64,000 bases of DNA from Flavobacteriaceae bacterium CRH. GTDB taxonomy: Bacteria > Bacteroidota > Bacteroidia > Flavobacteriales > Flavobacteriaceae. How positions within the stretch are numbered: the first letter of the stretch is position 1; each line of letters opens with the position of its first letter. Location of the stretch: positions 124,001 to 188,000 of the forward strand of contig LMAJ01000003.1 in NCBI GenBank assembly GCA_001507425.1, given 5' to 3'. Positions 13,618 through 22,646 of this stretch are shown here, one piece after another. Position numbers and translations under genes: made by a program. Under the pieces are notes generated by a model that was not told the origin of the DNA, searched no databases, and was given only the letters and a program-made list of their open reading frames with translations.

Positions 13618-15810
13618 TTGAAAAAATTCATCAATTACAAACAAGCAGATCATAAGGATTGCGGACCAACGTGTTTAAAAATAATAGCTAAACATTACGG
13701 AAAAACAATTCATATTCAGGAGTTGAGAGACAATAGTGAAACAACTCGTGAAGGAAGCAATTTGCTTTTTTTAAGCGATGCGGCTGAGAAAATTGGTTTC
13801 AGGACTTTAGGGGTTAAATTAAATGTAAAAAGATTAGAAGAAGCACCATTGCCTTGTATTTTGCATTGGAACAAAAATCATTACGTAGTTCTCTATAAAA
13901 TAAAAAGAGGAATTTATTATATTTCTGACCCGGGTTTTGGTTTAATTGAATATAATAAACAAGATTTCATTAAATTTTGGATAGGCAATAATGCAGACGA
14001 TTCTACTCAGGAAGGAATTGCACTATTAGTAGAGGCAACTCCAAAATTTTTTCAAACAGATTTTGATAAAGAAGATAAAAAAGGAATAGGATTTGGATTG
14101 TTATCACAATATGTCCTGAGATACAAATCATTTCTGGTACAGTTAAGTATCGGATTGTTGGCAAGTAGTTTGTTGCAGCTAATTTTTCCGTTTTTAACCC
14201 AAAGTATCGTTGATATTGGGATTCAAAACCAAAACATACATTTTATCTATTTAATTCTTTTTGCGCAATTATTTCTCTTTGCCGGAAGAACAGGTTTAGA
14301 GCTTATCAGAAGCTGGATATTATTACATCTTTCTACAAGAATAAATATATCCCTGATCTCAGATTTCTTTATCAAATTAATGAATCTTCCTATTTCATTT
14401 TTTGATGTTCGTATGACAGGCGATATTATGCAGCGAATAAACGATCATCGAAGAATAGAACGAATTCTGACTACATCTTCTCTAAATGTTTTGTTTTCTG
14501 TGATAAACATGGTAGTTATGGGAGGTGTTTTGGCTTATTTTAATATTCAGATATTTTTAGTCTTTTTTGCTGGAAGCATACTTTATTTTGGATGGATTAC
14601 TTTATTCTTAAAAAGAAGAGAGGTCCTCGATTACAAGCGTTTTGCAGAGGTTTCTCAGGAGCAAAGCAAAGTAATGGAACTCATTAACGGAATGCAGGAA
14701 ATAAAGCTTCACAATGCCGAAAAGCAAAAACGCTGGGGCTGGGAATATGTTCAGGCAAGACTTTTTAGAGTTTCGATAAAAGGATTGGTTTTAGAGCAAA
14801 CGCAAACCATTGGTTCTTCTGTAATTAATGAATTAAAAAACATTTTTATCATTTTTCTATCTGCAAAATTGGTCATCGATGGATCGATTACACTCGGTAT
14901 GATGTTGGCGATAAGTTCGATTGTAGGAAGCTTAAACGGACCAATAACACAACTTATTGAGTTTGTTCGGGAACTTCAGGATGCTAAAATATCATTGGCA
15001 AGATTATCTGAAATTCATGAAAAAGAAGATGAAACACAACAAGAAGTGAATCAGACGAGTGATGTTCCTTATGATGTTGACATTGACATTAAAAATATTA
15101 CTTACCGTTATTTAGGATCTGATATTCCTGTGCTGGAAAATTTAAGCTTAATTATTCCTGCCAATAAAGTTACAGCCATAGTAGGCGTTAGCGGAAGCGG
15201 AAAAACAACGCTTATGAAATTGCTGCTTAAATTTTATGAACCCAACAGTGGCGAGATAAATCTTGGCAATACACAATTAAAAAACATCTCTCAAAGAGCC
15301 TGGCGATCAAATATTGGTGCCGTAATGCAGGAAGGGTTTATTTTTAGCGATACCATTGCCAATAACATCGCGATTGGTGTTGATAAAGTAGACAAAGAAC
15401 GATTAGTTTATGCCGCAGATGTGGCCAATATAAAAGAATATGTAAGCGGTTTGCCGCTGGGGTATAATACCAAAATTGGTGCAGAAGGTTTAGGGATGAG
15501 CAGCGGACAAAAACAGCGTTTGTTAATAGCCAGAGCCGTTTATAAAAATCCTGAAATATTATTTTTTGACGAAGCAACCTCTGCTTTGGATGCCAATAAT
15601 GAAAGAGAAATTATGCGTAAACTGGATATTTTCTTTAAAAATAAAACCGTTGTTGTTATTGCACACCGATTGAGTACGGTTATGAATGCAGATCAGATTG
15701 TGGTTTTGGATAAAGGAAAAATCATCGAAATTGGCTCTCATTCCGCTTTAGTCGAACAAAAAGGAAATTATTTTGAGCTGGTTAGAAATCAATTACAATT
15801 AGGAAATTAA
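13618..15810 (+). CDS. Peptidase-containing ABC exporter (C39 peptidase, membrane and ATPase domains)
   Basis: 730 residues. The start is TTG: an in-frame TAA at 13612-13614 leaves no upstream ATG and the C39 domain begins at once. The peptidase triad is Cys15 (DCGPTCL), His88 (NHYVVLY) and Asp104 (ISDPGFG), with Gln9 as the oxyanion residue. About six membrane helices span 165-450. The ATPase has Walker A GVSGSGKTT (523-531), signature MSSGQKQRL (627-635), Walker B ILFFDEATSALD and the H-loop His683. It should cleave after Gly-Gly and export the core peptide. It is followed after 2 bp by its HlyD partner. Substrates are most likely precursors A-D. Confidence 0.93.
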   Translation: MKKFINYKQADHKDCGPTCLKIIAKHYGKTIHIQELRDNSETTREGSNLLFLSDAAEKIGFRTLGVKLNVKRLEEAPLPCILHWNKNHYVVLYKIKRGIYYISDPGFGLIEYNKQDFIKFWIGNNADDSTQEGIALLVEATPKFFQTDFDKEDKKGIGFGLLSQYVLRYKSFLVQLSIGLLASSLLQLIFPFLTQSIVDIGIQNQNIHFIYLILFAQLFLFAGRTGLELIRSWILLHLSTRINISLISDFFIKLMNLPISFFDVRMTGDIMQRINDHRRIERILTTSSLNVLFSVINMVVMGGVLAYFNIQIFLVFFAGSILYFGWITLFLKRREVLDYKRFAEVSQEQSKVMELINGMQEIKLHNAEKQKRWGWEYVQARLFRVSIKGLVLEQTQTIGSSVINELKNIFIIFLSAKLVIDGSITLGMMLAISSIVGSLNGPITQLIEFVRELQDAKISLARLSEIHEKEDETQQEVNQTSDVPYDVDIDIKNITYRYLGSDIPVLENLSLIIPANKVTAIVGVSGSGKTTLMKLLLKFYEPNSGEINLGNTQLKNISQRAWRSNIGAVMQEGFIFSDTIANNIAIGVDKVDKERLVYAADVANIKEYVSGLPLGYNTKIGAEGLGMSSGQKQRLLIARAVYKNPEILFFDEATSALDANNEREIMRKLDIFFKNKTVVVIAHRLSTVMNADQIVVLDKGKIIEIGSHSALVEQKGNYFELVRNQLQLGN

Positions 15811-15812
15811 TC

Positions 15813-17108
15813 ATGGCTGAAGATAATACTACATTTGAATTAAGAAGTGAAGAAGTTCAGGACATTCTCACCAAAGTGCCACATTGGATGATACGCTGGG
15901 GGACCGTTTTGATTTTTGTTATAATTTTTATGCTCTTTTTTGTTTCCTGGTTTATTAAATATCCGGATGTTGTCAATACCGAAATCATAATAACAACGAA
16001 CATTCCGCCAGAGAAAATAGTTTCTAAAACTTCAGGTAGAATTGAAGCTATATTGGTGAAAAACAAATCGATAATAGAAAAAAATACAACATTAGCTATT
16101 ATTGAAAATACGGCGAATTATAAAGACGTCTTTGTATTAAAAAATATTGTCGAGAGCTACAATATAAATAATTCAACGAAAGATTTTCCATTTGCTGTGC
16201 TAAGAAACTCGCAATTGGGAGAAATCGAAAGCGCTTATGCCGTTTTTCAGAAAGATTATCAGGCACACGAATTAAACAAAAACCTACAGCCTTTTGAAGT
16301 AGAAAACAGGGCTCAAAGTTCTGAAAATATTCAAATAAAAGAGAGATTGGAGATCCTACAGGATCAGAAAGCAATTAACGAAAGCGAATTGCAGCTTCAA
16401 AAAAATGAAGTTGCCCGTTTTGAAACGCTCTTTAACAAGGGAATTGTTTCTACCCAGGAAATGGAAGCTAAAAAACTGACTTATCTTCAGGCTCAGAAGA
16501 ATTATAAGAGCCTTCTGTCGTCTATTTCTCAGCTGAGGTCTTCTCTTATCGATAATAAAAAATCTAGCCAGAGTTCCCATATAAATAGCACTAAAGAAGA
16601 AGTTAACCTCGGACGAAACATGGCGCAATCCTTTTATCAGCTAAAAAAAGTAATAAAAGACTGGGAACTTAATTATACCCTAAAATCATCCGTTAGCGGT
16701 GTTGTCACTTTTTTGCAGGTTTGGACAGAAAATCAAACTATAAATTCCGGCGATAATGTTTTTTCTATAATTCCCGATGCTAAAAATGGTTTTGTAGGCA
16801 AAGTAAAAGCACCGGCACTTAATTCCGGGAAAATAAAAGTAGGGCAAAAGGTAAATATTCGCCTCTCTAATTTTCCTGATAGAGAATTTGGTGTTTTATA
16901 TGGTACAATCCAGAATATTTCTTTGATTCCGGATAAAGATGGAAATTTATTGTTGGATGTTGCGCTTACAAACGGATTGCGAACCTCGTATAAAAAACAA
17001 ATTATATTTCAGCAGGAAATGAAAGGAAGCGCTGAAATTGTTACCGAAGATTTGCGATTAATTGAAAGAATTTTATATCAATTTAAGAATATATTTGAAC
17101 AAGTTTAA
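15813..17108 (+). CDS. HlyD family membrane-fusion adaptor
   Basis: 431 residues, with a short cytoplasmic N-terminus, one membrane helix at about 29-48, a biotinyl-lipoyl-like hairpin half (SKTSGRIEAILVKNKSIIEK), a long coiled-coil segment about 165-290, and a beta-barrel end. This is the periplasmic adaptor linking the C39 ABC exporter to an outer-membrane TolC-type channel. It lies 2 bp after the exporter gene, so translational coupling is likely. No TolC homologue is in the window, so an outer-membrane channel encoded elsewhere is expected. Confidence 0.9.
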   Translation: MAEDNTTFELRSEEVQDILTKVPHWMIRWGTVLIFVIIFMLFFVSWFIKYPDVVNTEIIITTNIPPEKIVSKTSGRIEAILVKNKSIIEKNTTLAIIENTANYKDVFVLKNIVESYNINNSTKDFPFAVLRNSQLGEIESAYAVFQKDYQAHELNKNLQPFEVENRAQSSENIQIKERLEILQDQKAINESELQLQKNEVARFETLFNKGIVSTQEMEAKKLTYLQAQKNYKSLLSSISQLRSSLIDNKKSSQSSHINSTKEEVNLGRNMAQSFYQLKKVIKDWELNYTLKSSVSGVVTFLQVWTENQTINSGDNVFSIIPDAKNGFVGKVKAPALNSGKIKVGQKVNIRLSNFPDREFGVLYGTIQNISLIPDKDGNLLLDVALTNGLRTSYKKQIIFQQEMKGSAEIVTEDLRLIERILYQFKNIFEQV

Positions 17109-17150
17109 AATTAACCCAAAACTAAATAACTAACCTAACTAATTTTTTTA

Positions 17151-18803
17151 ATGAAAAAAACGCTACTTCTTGTTCTTGTTTTATTATTTCAAAATGTATT
17201 TTCAAAACCCATTACCGAAACTCAAAAACTAGCTGCAACCTGTAAAGTTTGGGGTTTTCTGAAATATTATCATCCAAAGGTGACGGATGGCAGTAAAAAT
17301 TGGGACGAACAATTGTTTCAAATTTTGTTAAAGGTTGAAGAAGCGCAGACCTCCGAAGCATTCTCTTTGGTAATCGAAAATTGGGTAACTTCTTTAGGAG
17401 AAGTAAAAGCATATAAAATTTCGACGCCTGCTTCAAAAAGAGAATATTTTGATAAAAACTTTGACTTATCATGGTTTTCAAAAAATGATTTGTTCTCTAA
17501 ATCGCTTTCAAAAAAATTAAAATTTATTGAAGAAAACAGAAATCAGGGAAAACAATTTTATGTTGATTACGAATTAAATTCCGGAAAAATACCTTTGCAG
17601 TTTAACAACGAAATAAAGTACAGCGATTTTAAGTGGACAGATAAAAAATTACGTCTTCTGGCATTGTTTAGATATTGGAATTATATAGAATACTTTTTTC
17701 CATACAAATATCAAATGGATGAAAACTGGGATAAAGTATTAATTACGATGCTCCCAAGATTTTATGCTCCGGAATCTGAGAAAGATTTTGTTTTGGCAAT
17801 GCGTGAGATTTCTATAAAGCTTAATGATACGCATGCATCAACCCAGATGTCTCAATTGTTTGATTATTTTGGAGATAAATTTATCCCTGCGGATGTCAAA
17901 ATTATTGATGAAAAGGCAGTGATCATTAGTTTAAAAAACGATTCGTTGGCAAAAATAAATGATTTAAAAGTAGGTGATGTAATTACAAAAGTTGATGGAA
18001 AAACTATTGCAGAACTATTAAAAGAAAATAGGAAATATGTTGAAGGATCAAACGAACCTTCTGTCCTAAAGAATGCCTATTGGGCAATTTTTAATGGAAA
18101 AACACCCTCTGTTGAAGTAGAGTTTGTCCGCGACGGAAAAACGGCGCTAAAATCTTTAAATCGTTATAAATATCAAGATTTAAAGATTCAGTTTTCCAAC
18201 AACGAAAAGTGGAAAATTTTAGAGGGAAATATTGGTTATGTTAATTATGATGAAGTTGATGAAAAAGATGTTCCGGATTTAATTAAAGCCCTTAATAATA
18301 CTAGTGCGATTATTTTTGATAATAGAATGCGTCCGCGAGATGTTATGTTTACTATTTCAGAATGGCTTAATTCAGAACCTAAAGAGTTTGCTAAATTTTT
18401 GGATCCCGATATCAGTTATCCCGGACGTTATTATTGGAGAGAAGGGATAGAAAAATGCGGTAAAAACAATCCGGATTACTACAAAGGGACAGTAATTGTT
18501 TTGCTAGATGAAAAAGCAGTAAGTCATGCTGAAATGAATGCGATGTCTTTGCAAACTGCTCCAAAAGTCAAAGTAATAGGAAGTCAAACTGGCGGTGCTG
18601 ACGGTGGGAAATATGGATTTCCAATTATTAAAGGTTTTTACACAACATTTACTTGTTATGGTGTTTTTTATCCCAACAAAAAAGAAACCCAACGCATTGG
18701 TATCGTTCCGGATATTGAAATAAAACCTACTATTTTAGGCATTCAACAAGGAAAAGATGAAATTTTAGACCGAGCTGTTCTTTTTGCTAAAAGTGGAAAA
18801 TAA
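17151..18803 (+). CDS. S41 family peptidase (tail-specific/tricorn-like), secreted
   Basis: 550 residues with a signal peptide (1-18). A helical N-terminal domain is followed by a PDZ-like segment near 260-295 (LKVGDVITKVDGKTI) and the S41 core, with the likely nucleophile Ser458 in AVSHAEMNAM and the following GSQTGGADGG loop. The lysine of CtpA-type enzymes is not in the usual place, so it fits the S41 branch using other residues. It follows the exporter adaptor by 42 bp and overlaps the next gene by one base. It may trim exported peptides or protect the producer; both are inference from position. Confidence 0.82.
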   Translation: MKKTLLLVLVLLFQNVFSKPITETQKLAATCKVWGFLKYYHPKVTDGSKNWDEQLFQILLKVEEAQTSEAFSLVIENWVTSLGEVKAYKISTPASKREYFDKNFDLSWFSKNDLFSKSLSKKLKFIEENRNQGKQFYVDYELNSGKIPLQFNNEIKYSDFKWTDKKLRLLALFRYWNYIEYFFPYKYQMDENWDKVLITMLPRFYAPESEKDFVLAMREISIKLNDTHASTQMSQLFDYFGDKFIPADVKIIDEKAVIISLKNDSLAKINDLKVGDVITKVDGKTIAELLKENRKYVEGSNEPSVLKNAYWAIFNGKTPSVEVEFVRDGKTALKSLNRYKYQDLKIQFSNNEKWKILEGNIGYVNYDEVDEKDVPDLIKALNNTSAIIFDNRMRPRDVMFTISEWLNSEPKEFAKFLDPDISYPGRYYWREGIEKCGKNNPDYYKGTVIVLLDEKAVSHAEMNAMSLQTAPKVKVIGSQTGGADGGKYGFPIIKGFYTTFTCYGVFYPNKKETQRIGIVPDIEIKPTILGIQQGKDEILDRAVLFAKSGK

Positions 18804-20059
18804 TGAAATCAGAAACAATAATCAAACAAGTAATTTTATTCGTGTTTTTGTTCTTACAGTCTTTTTTATACGCTCAGAAATCAAAGAATTTGTATGATTC
18901 TTTTAGTGTTTTCGGAGTTGTTAAAGATTCAAAATCGGATACTGTAATTGCAAACGCTGATCTTTATCTTCTAAATTGCAATAAAAGTGTAGTTGCAAAT
19001 TCAGAAGGAAATTTTCAATTCAATGTTTCTAAAAGCAGTTTTAACGATAAATTAATTATTTCGGCTTTGGGATATTTTTCAGATACAATTCTGGTTTCAG
19101 AACTCGAAAAATTGCAAAATGAACCATTACAGATTAAATTAAATAAAGAAACAAATGCTGAAGTTTCATTGAATGAAACAATTATTACTTCTAAAAAGAA
19201 ATCAAATACTTTATCTGCAGCAGCAATTTTAAAGAAAGCAAAAGAAAGGATTGAGATTAATTATTTTCAAAAACCATTCAATCAGAAATTCTTTTTTAGA
19301 GCTCAAACCAATAAAGACGGTATTTTTACTATAAATGAAGAAGGATCAATAAACACTTACAGTCCAAACGGAATTAAAGTTTCAAACGATGCTGCAGAAA
19401 ATTATTTTGGAGAAATATTGCAGTTCCGAAAAAAATCAGATTCAATTTCAAGTGAAAACTGGAAAGGAATAGGGTATTTTGGAGTCGTAATTTTCAGGAA
19501 CATAATGTTAAGCAATCAGAATTTGCTTTATGAAACAAAAGATTTCGAATTAAAGAAAGAAGGAACGACGACTTACGGAGGCAAAAAGGTCTATGTAATT
19601 AGTTTTACAAATTTAAATCCAACTGTTTTTTCCACCGGTTTTGGAAATCCCGCACCACAATCTGCAATTGGGTTTATTTATGTTGAAACAGATTCCTTTG
19701 CTATTGTAAAATTTGAACAATATGTAGTTTTAAAGAGAGACAGGTCGAATGATAATGACGATATTGTGATCGAATCATCGTTGAAGATTACCCAGACTTA
19801 TAAAAATGTTGATGGACGATATTTTATTAATTATTGCAATGAAAAAGTAGAAAGCAGTTATTTTTCACTAGCAAATAAAAAGCAAATAAGTATTGAGAAT
19901 TCTAATTACGATTTAATGTCAGAAGATATTATTACAAAAAATGCATCCGTAATAAAACGCCCGATTGATCGTCTGAAATTAGATGCAAAAGTTAAAGAAG
20001 ATGTTGAATATTGGAAAAATAACAATTTTATTATGGAGAATAAAAAGTTAGAATTCTAG
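18803..20059 (+). CDS. Secreted CarboxypepD_reg-like domain protein
   Basis: 418 residues. A signal peptide (about 1-24, ending SFLYAQK) is followed by a CarboxypepD_reg-like beta-sandwich (about 33-110, VFGVVKDSKSDTVIANADLY), then a large domain I do not recognise by name. The start overlaps the S41 stop as TAATG, so the two are translationally coupled and probably work together at the envelope. The family is common in Bacteroidetes outer-membrane or periplasmic proteins. It ends 2 bp from the convergent trmN6 stop. Function unknown. Confidence 0.75.
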   Translation: MKSETIIKQVILFVFLFLQSFLYAQKSKNLYDSFSVFGVVKDSKSDTVIANADLYLLNCNKSVVANSEGNFQFNVSKSSFNDKLIISALGYFSDTILVSELEKLQNEPLQIKLNKETNAEVSLNETIITSKKKSNTLSAAAILKKAKERIEINYFQKPFNQKFFFRAQTNKDGIFTINEEGSINTYSPNGIKVSNDAAENYFGEILQFRKKSDSISSENWKGIGYFGVVIFRNIMLSNQNLLYETKDFELKKEGTTTYGGKKVYVISFTNLNPTVFSTGFGNPAPQSAIGFIYVETDSFAIVKFEQYVVLKRDRSNDNDDIVIESSLKITQTYKNVDGRYFINYCNEKVESSYFSLANKKQISIENSNYDLMSEDIITKNASVIKRPIDRLKLDAKVKEDVEYWKNNNFIMENKKLEF

Positions 20060-20061
20060 AG

Positions 20062-20769
20062 CTACATCTTCAAGTAAAATTCTTTTGTCAATTCAATATA
20101 TTCAGGAGTATAAACGTGTCTGTCTATTTCTATTGTTAATTCATCAATTTCAATTTCAATAGTTTCATTTCTACTAAAAGCCAATAAACTTCTCTTGATG
20201 TCAGATTTTGGAGTTCCTTTTACACGCGTAATTTTTATCGGATATAATTCTGATTCTTTTGCTAAAGCGATAAATTTTTCTTCTTCTTTGAATGGAAGAA
20301 TTAAAGCAAATATTCCGTTTTCAGAAAGTAATAAATCAGCAGCTTCAACCAGTTCTTCAAAAGGCATTGCGTCTTGAAAACGCGCTAAATCACGTTGTTC
20401 ACTTTCTGTTTTGTAATCTTCAGCATAAAAAGGAGGATTTGAAACAATCAAATCATATTCATCTTCCGGTTCATCAATAAATTCATCTAAACCAGCATGA
20501 AAACAAAATAAACGATCTCCCCAGGGTGAATTTTCGAAATTCCCGACAGCTTGTTCATACGCATCTTCATCAATTTCCAGAGCATCAATTTGTTCAGCAT
20601 GGGTTCGCTGAGCGAGCATTAAAGCAATAATTCCGGTTCCAGCACCAATATCTAAAACACTAAACGGATTATTATGAATTGGAGCCCAGGCACCAAGTAA
20701 AACACCGTCAGTGCCAACTTTCATAGCGGTTTTGTCTTGTTGGATAGAAAATTGCTTGAATTGAAACAT
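20062..20769 (-). CDS. trmN6: tRNA1(Val) (adenine(37)-N6)-methyltransferase
   Basis: 235 residues, a class I SAM-dependent methyltransferase. The SAM-binding motif is VLDIGAGTGIIALML (about 39-53) and the catalytic adenine-N6 motif is NPPFY. The opening FQFKQFSIQQDKTAMKVGTDGVLLG pattern is typical of the YfiC/TrmN6 family (first residues MFQFKQF). It modifies A37 of tRNA-Val in the cytoplasm. It is convergent with the peptide cluster and marks the return to core genes. Confidence 0.85.
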   Translation of the reverse strand: MFQFKQFSIQQDKTAMKVGTDGVLLGAWAPIHNNPFSVLDIGAGTGIIALMLAQRTHAEQIDALEIDEDAYEQAVGNFENSPWGDRLFCFHAGLDEFIDEPEDEYDLIVSNPPFYAEDYKTESEQRDLARFQDAMPFEELVEAADLLLSENGIFALILPFKEEEKFIALAKESELYPIKITRVKGTPKSDIKRSLLAFSRNETIEIEIDELTIEIDRHVYTPEYIELTKEFYLKM

Positions 20770-20776
20770 AAAGTAG

Positions 20777-20849
20777 AAATTCCAAATTTTTTAAATTCCA
20801 AATTCCAATCGGGAATGAAATTCTAAAATGAAGTTCTAAATTCCAATCG
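20777..20849. repeat. AAATTCCAAATTCCAA repeat block, upstream copy
   Basis: Contains AAATTCCAAATTCCAA at 20793-20808 plus degenerate copies (TTCTAAATTCC). The exact inverse complement occurs twice on the far side of the next gene, at 21378-21393 and 21421-21436. Confidence 0.8.
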
Positions 20850-20904
20850 TAAAGGAGTAAATTTATATAGTTTTAAAGTACAAAAATAGGATTAAAATAT
20901 CAAT

Positions 20905-21258
20905 TTATTGTTTTGAAATCTTAGTAATTATAGTGGATAGAATTTTTCTTAATTCTTCTACTTCGAACAATAAAGAATCGGAAAGTGTTTTCTGATCCGG
21001 ATTTAATTCATGTAGTAATCGTAACCAGAATTTAGATTCTTTTGCCTCTTTTCGGGAAATTTTTAGTCTAAATATTAAATCTCGATCTCCAAGCTTTTCA
21101 TTCGCTTCAATATAATTTGCCCCCACAGAGCCTGAAGATCTCACTAATTGCTTTCCATCTTCAATATTTGATGTTGTTTTTGGCAGAGACCTAATATAGA
21201 TTCTGCATTGCTTTGCAAACAAAAAAGTTCTTTCTTCTAGATCGTAAGGTTTATTCAT
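20905..21258 (-). CDS. Four-helix bundle protein (S23 / 23S rRNA intervening-sequence type)
   Basis: 117 residues, all helical. The patterns ERTFLFAKQCRIYIRSLP, QLVRSSGSVGANYIEANEK and FRLKISRKEAKESKFWLRLL are diagnostic of the four-helix bundle family first found in 23S rRNA intervening sequences. In Bacteroidetes such genes are scattered singly in intergenic positions. Here it is isolated, lies between trmN6 and rimM, and is flanked by inverted repeat blocks, which suggests a mobile cassette. Molecular function unknown. Confidence 0.85.
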   Translation of the reverse strand: MNKPYDLEERTFLFAKQCRIYIRSLPKTTSNIEDGKQLVRSSGSVGANYIEANEKLGDRDLIFRLKISRKEAKESKFWLRLLHELNPDQKTLSDSLLFEVEELRKILSTIITKISKQ

Positions 21259-21373
21259 ATATTAAGTTCAAATTAATTGAAGCTTTAAAAATAAATAAAA
21301 TTCACAAAAAATAAGTATTTTCTTTCAAAATATATTATAATTGAATTTACATGAAATACATTATAACTTTTTC

Positions 21374-21452
21374 TAAATTGGAATTTGGAATTTGAGTTTT
21401 ATAATTTTTCTTTTTCCAGGTTGGAATTTGGAATTTAAAATTTGAAATTTTA
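21374..21452. repeat. TTGGAATTTGGAATTT repeat block, downstream copy
   Basis: Two exact copies of TTGGAATTTGGAATTT (21378-21393, 21421-21436), inverse complements of the block at 20793-20808. Together they frame the four-helix bundle gene. A related fragment occurs near 1862-1878. Confidence 0.8.
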
Positions 21453-21455
21453 ACC

Positions 21456-21980
21456 TTAAAGGTACATCTCCACCAATCCTTCCGGAAGGTTCATGATTAC
21501 TTTTTTATTCTCGCGGTCAATTTTTACAAGAAAGTGGTCAATCATCGGAATTAAAATTTCGACTTCACCATTTATAACTTCAAAAAGTGGTTGAGCGGTA
21601 GTATCGTTTACGGCAACAATTTTTCCGAAAACACCCAAGCGTTGGTCTTCAATTTCAAAACCAATCACCTCATGAAAATAAAATTTGTTGCCGGAAAGTT
21701 TTGGCAACATACTTAAAGGAAGATAAATAGCATTTCCCATAATGGCATCTGCATCTTCTTCTGTATTCATATCCTCAAAACGAATTCTTAAAAAATCGTT
21801 TTTGTGCAATGAACTTTTTTCAATAAAAAAAGGAACCAGGTGTTTATTGCATTCAATAAACACTGATTCCAGATTTTCGTATAACTCAGGTTCGTCCGTG
21901 TCTAAATAAGCCAGAACTTCACCTTTGAAACTAAATTTTTTAGCGATTTTACCTAAATAAAAACATTCTTCTTTACGCAT
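21456..21980 (-). CDS. rimM: 16S rRNA processing protein RimM
   Basis: 174 residues, normal length. The N-terminal RimM barrel begins CFYLGKIAKKFSFKGEVLAYL and the C-terminal PRC-barrel includes FYFHEVIGFEIEDQRLG and EILIPMIDHFLVKID. It assists maturation of the 30S head by binding S19. It lies 15 bp downstream of rpsP in the usual rpsP-rimM order, so it is cotranscribed. Confidence 0.93.
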   Translation of the reverse strand: MRKEECFYLGKIAKKFSFKGEVLAYLDTDEPELYENLESVFIECNKHLVPFFIEKSSLHKNDFLRIRFEDMNTEEDADAIMGNAIYLPLSMLPKLSGNKFYFHEVIGFEIEDQRLGVFGKIVAVNDTTAQPLFEVINGEVEILIPMIDHFLVKIDRENKKVIMNLPEGLVEMYL

Positions 21981-21995
21981 TCTCGCTAAATATAA

Positions 21996-22562
21996 TTATG
22001 CTTCAGTTGTTTCGTTATTTTCTTCAGCAGCAGGAGCTTCTTCAGTTGATTCTTCAACTTCAGCAACTTCTTCTTCAACTGCAGGAGTTGCAGCAGCGAT
22101 AGCATCAGCTTCAGCCTGAGCTGCAGCGGCTAAACGTTTAGCGTTAACTTCTTGTTCTGCTTTAAAAGCTTTAGCTTTAGCATCAGCTTGCGCTTTTGTT
22201 AAACCGTCTTTTTTAGCATCAACTTTTCCAGCTTTAGCATCTAACCAAGCAGATAATTTAGCATCAGCTTGCTCTTGAGTTAAAGCACCTTTACGAATAC
22301 CTCCATCAAGGTGGTGTTTCAATAAAGCACCTTTATAAGAAAGGATTGCTCTTGCAGTATCAGTTGGTTGTGCACCATTGTGTAACCATTTAACTGCACT
22401 ATCAAGGTTTAAGTCGATAGTTGCCGGGTTAGTGTTTGGATTGTAAGTACCGATTTTCTCTAAGTATTTACCATCTCTTTTTGAGCGTGCATCTGCAGCT
22501 ACAACCCAGTAAAAAGGTTTTCCTTTTTTACCGTGTCTTTGTAATCTAATTTTTACTGACAT
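21996..22562 (-). CDS. rpsP: 30S ribosomal protein S16 with extended C-terminal tail
   Basis: 188 residues. The first 80 or so are canonical S16 (KIRLQRHGKKGKPFYWVVAA). The tail of about 100 residues is rich in Ala, Lys and Glu (VEEEVAEVEESTEEAPAAEE), an extension usual in Bacteroidetes and probably disordered or helical. It is first gene of the rpsP-rimM unit. A minus-strand -7 box, TATCTTTG (22612-22619), lies about 50 bp upstream. Confidence 0.95.
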   Translation of the reverse strand: MSVKIRLQRHGKKGKPFYWVVAADARSKRDGKYLEKIGTYNPNTNPATIDLNLDSAVKWLHNGAQPTDTARAILSYKGALLKHHLDGGIRKGALTQEQADAKLSAWLDAKAGKVDAKKDGLTKAQADAKAKAFKAEQEVNAKRLAAAAQAEADAIAAATPAVEEEVAEVEESTEEAPAAEENNETTEA

Positions 22563-22611
22563 AATCGTATGATTAAATTTTGAGGTACTCGACCTCTGTT
22601 AATTAAGGGCG

Positions 22612-22646
22612 CAAAGATATAATTTTTTTCTGAATTGTATGTTCAA
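22612..22646 (-). promoter_or_regulatory. Promoter of rpsP-rimM
   Basis: The minus strand carries TTG (22644-22646) and TATCTTTG (22612-22619), 24 bp apart, slightly long for the Bacteroidetes consensus. The leader contains a small GAGGT/ACCTC hairpin near 22581-22595. Confidence 0.45.
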
